From an uncultured Burkholderiales bacterium (lineage in GTDB: Bacteria > Pseudomonadota > Gammaproteobacteria > Burkholderiales > Burkholderiaceae): DNA of 14,663 bases. Of the stretch, positions 7,441 through 13,444 are shown piece after piece; within the stretch, counting starts at the first letter, position 1, and each line of letters opens with the position of its first letter. Position numbers and translations under genes: made by a program. The stretch lies in assembly GCA_903845315.1 (NCBI GenBank), contig CAIMWY010000148.1:1-14663 (forward strand), read 5' to 3'. The notes beneath the pieces were generated by a model, which was not told where the DNA came from, did no database searches, and saw nothing but the letters and a program-made list of their open reading frames with translations.

Positions 7441-7866
7441 TCAGGCGCGCCCGACGATGGACGCGGTGGCCATCAGCTCTTCAAGCAATGCAAAGGACAC
7501 TTGACCCGACACGCCATAGGGGTCGAGTTCAGGCGTTTCAGAATACTTCAGCACGATGGACGGGTTGAGTTTGTCCAAACGCACCTGACCCATGGTCCAA
7601 CCGCCAAAACGACGTTCGCTGATTTCTTGGTAGCTGAGCAAGACCACATCTTTGTGACGTTCATCGCGCACGATCTGGGTATATAGCGCGTTGACTTGGT
7701 TGCGCCCACCCTCAATGGCTTGCAAGTAAATGCCCCCGCCGTAACACAGCACGCCAGTGATGCCGTTGCTGAGGTTGTGATCGCGCGCACTGCCCAAAAT
7801 GGACTCGGTGGCTTCGGGTGATTCAGGGTGCACAGCACGGCTGACATACAACAAACGAACCAGCAT
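7441..7866 (-). CDS. BLUF-domain blue-light photoreceptor (short type)
   Basis: A 141-residue protein made of one BLUF domain (about 1-97) and a C-terminal helical extension of about 45 residues. BLUF domains bind FAD and change hydrogen bonding after blue light. The photochemical residues align in exact spacing with AppA: Tyr7 (Tyr21 in AppA), Asn31 (Asn45), Gln49 (Gln63), Trp90 (Trp104) and Met92 (Met106). The ITGVL and LQAIEGG segments are typical. No EAL, GGDEF or cyclase output domain is fused, so signalling must be through a protein partner, as in PixD-like short BLUF proteins. It starts 4 bases after the folE stop, with its AAGGA (7879-7875) lying inside folE. This suggests tight co-expression and possibly a functional link. 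Confidence 0.94.
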   Translation of the reverse strand: MLVRLLYVSRAVHPESPEATESILGSARDHNLSNGITGVLCYGGGIYLQAIEGGRNQVNALYTQIVRDERHKDVVLLSYQEISERRFGGWTMGQVRLDKLNPSIVLKYSETPELDPYGVSGQVSFALLEELMATASIVGRA

Positions 7867-7870
7867 GGCA

Positions 7871-8572
7871 TCAGTCCTTTTTAGGAATCAGAGACAAAAA
7901 CTCACGACGCAAGTTGGGGTCTTTCAAAAAAGCACCGCGCATGACCGAGTTGATCATCTTGCTGTCCATGTCTTTGACGCCGCGCCAAGACATGCAAAAG
8001 TGGCTGGCCTCCATGACAATGGCCAAGCCATCGGGCTGTGTTTTTTCTTGAATCAAGTCGGCCAGTTGCACCACGGCTTCTTCTTGAATTTGGGGTCGGC
8101 CCATGACCCATTCGGCCAAGCGCGCGTATTTGGACAAGCCAATCACGTTGGTGCGTTCGTTGGGCAGCACACCAATCCAAATCTTGCCAATCACTGGGCA
8201 AAAGTGGTGGCTGCACGCACTGCGCACAGTGATGGGGCCAACGATCATCAACTCGTTGAGGTGTTCGGCGTTGGGAAATTCAGTGATGGTAGGGGCTGTG
8301 AGATAGCGCCCTTTGAAGACTTCTTGCAGGTACATCTTGGCCACTCGGCGGGCGGTATCGCCCGTGTTGTGGTCGTGGTCGGTGTCAATCACCAAGCTGT
8401 CCAGCACGCCTTGCATCTTGATTTCGACCTCGTTGAGTAAAGCCTCCAACTCACCGGGTTGGATGAACTCGGCAATGTTGTCGTTGGAGTGGTAGCGCTT
8501 GCGCGCGGCGGTCAAACGCTCACGGATTTTGACCGAAACGGGCGTGCCCTCGAAGGTGTCTTTCTCATTCAT
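7871..8572 (-). CDS. folE: GTP cyclohydrolase I (FolE)
   Basis: A 233-residue enzyme converting GTP to 7,8-dihydroneopterin triphosphate and formate, the first step of tetrahydrofolate and pterin synthesis; the family forms a cytosolic decamer. The zinc site is present: Cys120 and His123 in RSACSHHFCP, and Cys193 in EASHFCMSWRG, corresponding to Cys110, His113 and Cys181 in E. coli. GRPQIQE (158-164) and the RREFLSLI tail are also typical. It is a divergent branch: the usual CEHH is CSHH, and the end has MSWRGVKDMDSKM. A second canonical FolE may exist elsewhere in the genome. The cls stop lies 36 bases upstream and the BLUF gene 4 bases downstream. No riboswitch is visible. ATG 8572 has a weak ribosome binding site. 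Confidence 0.93.
   Translation of the reverse strand: MNEKDTFEGTPVSVKIRERLTAARKRYHSNDNIAEFIQPGELEALLNEVEIKMQGVLDSLVIDTDHDHNTGDTARRVAKMYLQEVFKGRYLTAPTITEFPNAEHLNELMIVGPITVRSACSHHFCPVIGKIWIGVLPNERTNVIGLSKYARLAEWVMGRPQIQEEAVVQLADLIQEKTQPDGLAIVMEASHFCMSWRGVKDMDSKMINSVMRGAFLKDPNLRREFLSLIPKKD
7875..7879 (-). promoter_or_regulatory. Ribosome binding site of the BLUF gene, inside the folE 3' end
   Basis: AAGGA, 8 bases before the BLUF ATG at 7866, lies within the last codons of folE. It is one of the few clear Shine-Dalgarno sites in this leftward run. Translation of the two genes is therefore likely to be coupled. Confidence 0.7.
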
Positions 8573-8608
8573 GGCGAGGATGGTAGCAGTGAACCTAAAG
8601 CCACACAG

Positions 8609-9787
8609 TCAGTAGCGTTTGCCTGTCAAAAACACCCCAAAGCGCAAAACCATCGACGCCGCCATGTCCACGGCGCGCTGCCACCAACCCCGATGAACAT
8701 ACGCCTGTGGATCAACCTTGACGGAACCCGTGTCCATGGCATCCACCACACTGGCTTGTAGCGCCTGCGCCAGCGCTGCATCGCGCACCACCACATTGGC
8801 TTCGCGCGCCAGCAACAGGCTCAATGGATCTAAGTTGGAGGAGCCCACAGTGGCCCAGGCACCATCGACCACGGCCACTTTGGCGTGCAAGAAACTGGCG
8901 TGGTACTCGTAAATTTCAACCCCTGCAGCCAAAAGTTGTCCATACAGTTGGCGCGAGGCGCGGTAAGGCAAAAAGTACTCGTAATGCCCTTGCAGTAACA
9001 AGCGCACCCGCACGCCACGTTGGGCCGCCATCACTAAGGCACGGCGCAGGCGCAAACCTGGAAAAAAATAGGCGCAAGCCAACACGATGTCTTTGTGCGC
9101 CACACCAATGGCTTTGCGGTAAGCGCGCTCTATGTGCGTGCGATGCAGCACGTTGTCGCGCAACACCAGTTGTGCCGAACCGCGCGTAGACAAATGCACA
9201 GACTGGTCTGCACTGAGCAGGGCATCCAAGGCAGCCATCACATCCTTGCTGCGTAACTCGCGCACAGCCTCAAGACGCGACCACAGCTGTGTCATGGTGT
9301 CGTGCACCGCACGCACCAAAGGACCACGCAAACTGACTGCGTAATCCAGTCGCGCCTTGGGCAACAGTCCTTTGACATGCGGGTCTAAAAAATCATCGAT
9401 GATGTTGATACCGCCACAAAAGGCCAGTGTTTGATCCACCACGCACAGCTTGCGATGCAAGCGTCGCCATCGGCTAGGTAGCCACAAGCCACCGGCACTC
9501 AAGGGCGCATACACCCGGTATTGCACGCCAGCTTGTTCAAATCGCGTGCGCCAAATTTGAGGCAATTCACGTGTGCCCACACCGTCGACCACTAAGCAAA
9601 CGCTCACGCCACGGCGCGCTGCACGCACCATGGCATGGGCCACATCTGCGGCAGCGCCCGCCGCGTCAAAAATATAGGTTTCTACACGCACTTCACGCTG
9701 CGCAGCATCCATCGCTTCAACCAAGGCGGGAAACAAGTCCACCGCCCCCAGCAGCAAGCGAATGTCATGCGCAGCATGGGCTTGCAT
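8609..9787 (-). CDS. clsB: Cardiolipin synthase, ClsB-like (phospholipase D superfamily)
   Basis: A 392-residue member of the phospholipase D superfamily. Both HKD motifs are intact: His111-Lys113-Asp118 (LHRKLCVVDQ) followed by FCGGINI, and His301-Lys303-Asp308 (LHAKVAVVDG) followed by GSSNLDPLS. The enzymes make cardiolipin by transphosphatidylation at the inner membrane. The lack of two N-terminal membrane helices and the length near 400 fit ClsB rather than ClsA. I chose ATG 9787 because it overlaps the stop of the upstream gene (TGATG) and begins just before the conserved strand HDIRLLLGAVDLF. An in-frame ATG at 9847 would lie deep inside the neighbour. Pairing with a YbhP-like gene matches E. 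coli ybhP-clsB, although the ybhN partner is absent here. Confidence 0.88.
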   Translation of the reverse strand: MQAHAAHDIRLLLGAVDLFPALVEAMDAAQREVRVETYIFDAAGAAADVAHAMVRAARRGVSVCLVVDGVGTRELPQIWRTRFEQAGVQYRVYAPLSAGGLWLPSRWRRLHRKLCVVDQTLAFCGGINIIDDFLDPHVKGLLPKARLDYAVSLRGPLVRAVHDTMTQLWSRLEAVRELRSKDVMAALDALLSADQSVHLSTRGSAQLVLRDNVLHRTHIERAYRKAIGVAHKDIVLACAYFFPGLRLRRALVMAAQRGVRVRLLLQGHYEYFLPYRASRQLYGQLLAAGVEIYEYHASFLHAKVAVVDGAWATVGSSNLDPLSLLLAREANVVVRDAALAQALQASVVDAMDTGSVKVDPQAYVHRGWWQRAVDMAASMVLRFGVFLTGKRY

Positions 9788-10524
9788 CACGGGGCATCCC
9801 AAGCCAACTCCACCAACAAGGGTAAGTGGTCTGACATGCGAGTCCAAATAGCGCCTTGTGGCGTAAAGCTTCCGATCGGATACACCCCACGCGCGTACAC
9901 ATGATCGAGCTGAACCAAGGGCAATCGAGACGGGTAGGTTGGAGTGGACACGCCCTGGTGAGACTGAAAACCAAATTCAGCCATCATGCGCGATACCGTG
10001 TTGCCCCAGTCATTGAAGTCCCCTGCTACCAACACCGGCATATCTTCAGGCACATCGCGTGCAATATAGCGTTGAAGTTGTTTAATTTGGCGCACACGAC
10101 TCGCGGGCAGCAAGCCCAAGTGCACGACGAGTACATGCAACGCCCTCTCTTGGACTCGCAAGATTGTGTGCAGCAAACCGCGCTGCTCAAAGCGATGGTC
10201 AGACATGTTTTCATGGCTGTGGTCCACCACGGGCCAGCGACTTAGCAGTGCATTGCCATGCTCGCCATGCTTGGTGATGGCGTTGGTGCGGTACACCGGT
10301 GTGTAGCCTTCAGGTGCCAAAAAATCAGCTTGTCCCATTTGGGGCCAGTGCGCAAAGCGGCTGGCATGCAACCGATTGAAAGCGCGCACCTCCTGCAAAC
10401 ACACAATGTCTGCGTCGAATTGCTCCACCGCGTGACCCAGGTTGTGAATTTCTAACCGGCGCGCAGGACCTAGTCCTTGTACCCCTTTATGGATGTTGTA
10501 GGTGGCGACTTTGATGGTGTTCAT
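9787..10524 (-). CDS. Endonuclease/exonuclease/phosphatase family protein (YbhP-like)
   Basis: A 245-residue protein of the EEP superfamily, metal-dependent phosphoesterases that include nucleases and lipid or sugar phosphatases. Motifs in order: VATYNIHKGVQ (Asn10, His12), CLQEVR with metal ligand Glu45, VVHLGLL (His135), AGDFNDW (Asp169, Asn171), QLDHVY (Asp207) and MSDHLPLLVEL (Asp232-His233). No signal peptide is seen. ATG 10524 begins the domain directly; the open frame extends upstream to 10662, but that stretch has no family similarity and no ribosome binding site. The gene overlaps the cardiolipin synthase start by one base, as in the E. coli ybhP-clsB pair. This suggests a phospholipid-related phosphatase or phosphodiesterase role rather than DNA cleavage (inference). 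Confidence 0.86.
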   Translation of the reverse strand: MNTIKVATYNIHKGVQGLGPARRLEIHNLGHAVEQFDADIVCLQEVRAFNRLHASRFAHWPQMGQADFLAPEGYTPVYRTNAITKHGEHGNALLSRWPVVDHSHENMSDHRFEQRGLLHTILRVQERALHVLVVHLGLLPASRVRQIKQLQRYIARDVPEDMPVLVAGDFNDWGNTVSRMMAEFGFQSHQGVSTPTYPSRLPLVQLDHVYARGVYPIGSFTPQGAIWTRMSDHLPLLVELAWDAP

Positions 10525-10539
10525 GACTTCATAGAGTGT

Positions 10540-10552
10540 GCCTGAGTCAGGC
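10540..10552. repeat. 13-bp palindrome before the ybhP-like gene
   Basis: GCCTGAGTCAGGC has 6-bp arms around one central base and ends 16 bases before the ATG at 10524. The position in the leader of the five-gene leftward run suits an operator, but no regulator is identified. Confidence 0.35.
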
Positions 10553-10568
10553 GATGAATCAATTTGAC

Positions 10569-10612
10569 CGACATCCGAATTGCCAAGCCCCTGACTTGGA
10601 TGTCGTGATAAT
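10569..10612. promoter_or_regulatory. Nested inverted repeats beside a -10-like hexamer in the divergent spacer
   Basis: The 141-bp spacer 10525-10665 separates the leftward ybhP-like gene from the rightward methyltransferase. It contains CGACATCC (10569-10576) and its inverted copy GGATGTCG (10598-10605), 21 bases apart. Inside lies CCAAG-N7-CTTGG (10583-10599). GATAAT (10607-10612), one mismatch from the -10 consensus for rightward transcription, starts one base after the repeat. The only -35-like match, TTGCCA (10580-10585), is 21 bases away, which is longer than usual. An operator over the methyltransferase promoter is plausible but unproven. Confidence 0.4.
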
Positions 10613-10665
10613 GGGCTGCTAACTTTCATGCAAGCACAACAACCAGCGCTAGCTCTCAACACTGA

Positions 10666-11817
10666 GTGCCGCTTGTAAAGCCTCCTACCCTACTTGTGAC
10701 TGATCCTCTATCCTTGAGTTGGCGCTCTGAAAGCGGTGTCGCAGCACCGCGACGGGTAGTGCTGGCAGACGACACCCTCAATGCAGATGCAGCCTACCGC
10801 CTGGCCTGTGAAGGCACGGGTTTGCTGTGGCAAGGCGATTTCCACAACGCACGCCAACTGCTGCAAGCCTTGGGACGCCGCGCTGAACGCAAACCGCGCA
10901 AAGCAGCCAATCCATCCGCCACGCCGCTCACGGCAGCGCAGAACTTTCACTTGCACCGCCAAGCCTTGGGCCAACGCGCCCGCACGCTGGGTCTGGTGCT
11001 GGTTCCGATCAACGGTGACTACACCATCCCTTTGCGCCGCGCGCCTGACTTGCGCTTGGCCTGCCAAGAAGCCTGGGGGCCCAGCAACGGGGAAGCCTGC
11101 ATGGTGTCGCTGCGCGAACTCTTAGGTCTGGTGGGCGCACACGAGTGGCGCAAAAAAGGGCTTGAAGTTCCTGCCTTGGGCCAGCCTCCCAACAACCGAA
11201 TTCACCCGCATTACGGCGTGTTTTCTCCCATCCGTGGCGAGTATGTCGACTTGATCGCCAACACCCCGCTGCCCACCACGCAGTTGGCGTTTGACATTGG
11301 CGTAGGCACCGGCGTGTTGTCGGCTGTGCTGGCACGCCGCGGTGTGCAGCGTGTTGTTGCCACCGACCAAGACCTGCGTGCCCTGGCTTGTGCGCGCGAG
11401 AACATGCAGCGCTTGAAGGTGATGCAGGTCGAACTCTTACAAACAGATCTATTTCCCCCAGGCCAAGCGCCTTTGGTGGTGTGCAACCCGCCCTGGGTAC
11501 CCGCAAGGCCTAGCTCGCCCATCGAACATGCGGTGTACGACGAAGGCAGTCGCATGCTGCGGGGCTTCTTGGCGGGCTTGCATGAACACCTGACGCCCCA
11601 AGGCGAGGGGTGGCTCATCTTGTCCGATCTGGCTGAGCACCTGGGCCTGCGCAGTCGTGAAGAGCTATTGGACTGGATCGCGCAAGCCGGCCTGCACGTG
11701 CTGGGGCGGCAAGACATTCGTCCACACCATGGCAAGGTGATGGACATCAGCGACCCGCTGCATGCAGCGCGGGCGCAAGAAGTTACTTCGCTTTGGCGCC
11801 TAGGTAGCGCCGCTTAA
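10666..11817 (+). CDS. Class I SAM-dependent methyltransferase (MTS/HemK-like, NPPW motif)
   Basis: A 383-residue cytosolic methyltransferase. The Rossmann-type domain begins near residue 190. The SAM-binding motif I is FDIGVGTGVLS (from Phe209), motif II ATDQDLRALACA, and motif IV Asn274-Pro-Pro-Trp277, typical of enzymes that methylate an amide or base nitrogen (the HemK/PrmC, RsmC and RlmG type). The N-terminal 190 residues (LACEGTGLLWQGDFHNARQL and following) may recognise the substrate. Ribosomal RNA, tRNA or a protein glutamine are all possible, and I cannot decide between them. The start is uncertain: GTG 10666 is the longest and GTG 10696 is an alternative; neither has a clear Shine-Dalgarno. 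Its end overlaps the convergent hydrolase gene by 35 bases. Confidence 0.83.
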   Translation: MPLVKPPTLLVTDPLSLSWRSESGVAAPRRVVLADDTLNADAAYRLACEGTGLLWQGDFHNARQLLQALGRRAERKPRKAANPSATPLTAAQNFHLHRQALGQRARTLGLVLVPINGDYTIPLRRAPDLRLACQEAWGPSNGEACMVSLRELLGLVGAHEWRKKGLEVPALGQPPNNRIHPHYGVFSPIRGEYVDLIANTPLPTTQLAFDIGVGTGVLSAVLARRGVQRVVATDQDLRALACARENMQRLKVMQVELLQTDLFPPGQAPLVVCNPPWVPARPSSPIEHAVYDEGSRMLRGFLAGLHEHLTPQGEGWLILSDLAEHLGLRSREELLDWIAQAGLHVLGRQDIRPHHGKVMDISDPLHAARAQEVTSLWRLGSAA

Positions 11818-12712
11818 GCCAAGGCCAAAAGCCTTGATCTTGGCCCGGTGTGGTGGTTTGCGCCCACATTTCTTGTTGGGTGAACTCTAGATGTTTCTTC
11901 TGCACCACGGGAGCTGGCTTGAGCGTCTTCAGCACGAATTCACACACGGCATCGGTATACGGCGCAGGATGCACGGCACCCGCCACCAAAAAGAGCGGAC
12001 TGCCCGGCAACACGCGTTTGATTTCATTCAGTTGCTCTTGCGTGCACACCGCCGATTCGCCTGCGTAAATCCAACGTACCGAGCCTTTGAATGTCTCCAA
12101 CAAATGCGCAAAGCGCATGCCCTTCCAGTCTTTCTTGTAGGGCAAATCAAAGTGTGTGCCTGACTGCACCGCCTCTACCGCGCCAACGCTCACGTTCAGT
12201 TGCTGCGCCATCTCTGGTGCTGTGGGCATGCGCCCGCCTTGCTTCATACTGCCGTAGAGGCCATAAATGGCCATCCAACTCAAACTCAAGCCAATGTCGT
12301 TGAGAAACAAACCCTGAATAGGCAGTTGTGGGTCTTGCGCCAAATACATGGCCAAGATGCCCCCCATGCTGGTACCCAACACCTCGATGCGCGGAACAGG
12401 TGCGCCATCGCGCATCACCACCTGTCGGACAAACTGCGCTGTGTCTTGCAAATAGACCGACATGGCATAGCCACTGTCGTGGGGCAAGGGGTCGGAATCA
12501 CCCCGACCGCAATGGTCCAAGCTGATCAAGCGCAAACCGGGCACCGCCTGCGCAGCACTCAACAAAGAGTCAAATGTGGCACGGGTTTCCAGCAGGCCTG
12601 GCAAACACAGCAACACATGGGTGCTGTTGGCGTCACCAACGTCGCTGTAGGCGAGTCGTCGGCCCCTTAAAGCCACCGGGAAATATTGCGCGGGAAATTT
12701 GGAAATCGTCAT
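11783..12712 (-). CDS. Alpha/beta hydrolase family protein
   Basis: A 309-residue protein with the alpha/beta hydrolase fold. LLCLPGLLETRATFDSLL (from about residue 34) gives the oxyanion-hole strand. DHCGRGDSD at 66-74 is the usual loop after strand 4, GTSMGG at 113-118 is the nucleophile elbow with Ser115, and His248 in AGAVHPAP is the likely catalytic histidine. The catalytic acid is not certain. The last 40 residues (after KPAPVVQKKH) are polar, end in a basic stretch (LKRRYLGAKAK), and extend beyond the fold. No signal peptide is seen. The substrate is unknown. ATG 12712 is a convincing start for the domain but has only a distant AGGATG. The gene converges with the methyltransferase and overlaps its last 35 bases. 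Confidence 0.86.
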   Translation of the reverse strand: MTISKFPAQYFPVALRGRRLAYSDVGDANSTHVLLCLPGLLETRATFDSLLSAAQAVPGLRLISLDHCGRGDSDPLPHDSGYAMSVYLQDTAQFVRQVVMRDGAPVPRIEVLGTSMGGILAMYLAQDPQLPIQGLFLNDIGLSLSWMAIYGLYGSMKQGGRMPTAPEMAQQLNVSVGAVEAVQSGTHFDLPYKKDWKGMRFAHLLETFKGSVRWIYAGESAVCTQEQLNEIKRVLPGSPLFLVAGAVHPAPYTDAVCEFVLKTLKPAPVVQKKHLEFTQQEMWAQTTTPGQDQGFWPWLKRRYLGAKAK

Positions 12713-12720
12713 AAGCAGTG

Positions 12721-12799
12721 GTTCATCCTAGTTCATTGTCATAGTCAAAACCCAAATCCAGCACTTAGATCGAACGGCCAATGCTGCAATGGTCGTTTG
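12721..12799. repeat. Direct and inverted repeats in the hydrolase/ATPase spacer
   Basis: The divergent spacer 12713-12883 holds GTTCAT twice at 12721 and 12731, one helical turn apart. It also holds the imperfect dyad AACGGCCA (12773-12780) / TGGTCGTT (12790-12797), which has one mismatch in eight and a 9-base gap. Either could be a protein-binding site. I found no well-spaced promoter pair: TTGACA at 12849-12854 lacks a -10. Confidence 0.3.
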
Positions 12800-12883
12800 G
12801 CTTAAGCAAGGTCACACCGGTTTTAAATGCTTGGCGTTGCGTTAGAGTTTGACAACTTGTCCTCCTGCACAAATGTCAACCGT

Positions 12884-13444
12884 ATGCTTGAAGTTAAAGA
12901 TTTAAACCTTAGCCCCATTCAAAACCTCTGCTTCATTTGGCCCCCAGGCGTGAGCTGGATTTGCGGCGACGAAGGCACAGGTAAAACCACCTTGCTGCGT
13001 TTGATAGCGGGCGTTGCCTTGCCCACCACTGGCACGGTCACTGTGCCAGACGGTGGCGTGTTCTGGGTGGACCTGCAATCCCCCACGCATGACCAAACAA
13101 CAGTACAAGAATGCTGGGATGCATTGCGTCCGAGCTACCCCAACTGGAATTCGGTTTTGCAAGACGATTTGGCGCAAGCGCTCGATATGCACACGCACCG
13201 ACACAAGCGGTTAAACATGCTGTCCACGGGCAGTCGGCGCAAGGTGATGGTGATTGCGGCACTGGCATCGGGGGCCACGGTCACGTTGCTAGATCAACCG
13301 TTTGGCGGGCTCGACATGCCCTCGATGCAAGTGATCAAAGACTTTTTGCGCGAAGCTGCTGAGCACCCCCGCCGCGCATGGCTGGTGGCCGATTACGAAG
13401 CACCCCGCGATGTACCGCTGGCCAGTGTATTAACCCTGGATTAG
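12884..13444 (+). CDS. Stand-alone ABC-type ATPase with altered catalytic motifs
   Basis: A 186-residue single ABC nucleotide-binding domain with no permease gene nearby. Walker A is GDEGTGKTT (28-36, Lys34), followed by a Q-loop-like VDLQSP (Gln65). The signature is LSTGSRRK at 113-120 instead of LSGGQ, and Walker B plus D-loop is [12 protein letters not shown] (133-144). Gln138 stands where the catalytic glutamate is normally found, and the switch histidine appears replaced in VADYEAP (Asp170). ATP binding is likely; hydrolysis may be slow or absent. The size resembles CcmA-type domains, but the cytochrome c genes are not present. ATG 12884 begins the conserved first strand; an in-frame ATG at 12827 would add 19 residues, and neither start has a Shine-Dalgarno. 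The stop overlaps the aspS stop. Confidence 0.8.
   Translation: MLEVKDLNLSPIQNLCFIWPPGVSWICGDEGTGKTTLLRLIAGVALPTTGTVTVPDGGVFWVDLQSPTHDQTTVQECWDALRPSYPNWNSVLQDDLAQALDMHTHRHKRLNMLSTGSRRKVMVIAALASGATVTLLDQPFGGLDMPSMQVIKDFLREAAEHPRRAWLVADYEAPRDVPLASVLTLD

Noticed and set aside
9788..9847. Longer cardiolipin synthase starting at ATG 9847
   Set aside because: It would overlap the upstream EEP gene by about 60 bases and add residues before the conserved start; ATG 9787 overlaps the stop as TGATG.
10525..10662. N-terminal extension of the EEP protein up to 10662
   Set aside because: The extra 46 residues are low in structure and have no family similarity or ribosome binding site, and the stretch holds inverted repeats typical of a spacer.
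11820..11845. Hairpin CAAGGC-N5-GCCTTG (and GGCCAA/TTGGCC) just after the methyltransferase stop as a terminator
   Set aside because: No T-run follows, and the bases are coding sequence of the hydrolase C-terminus.
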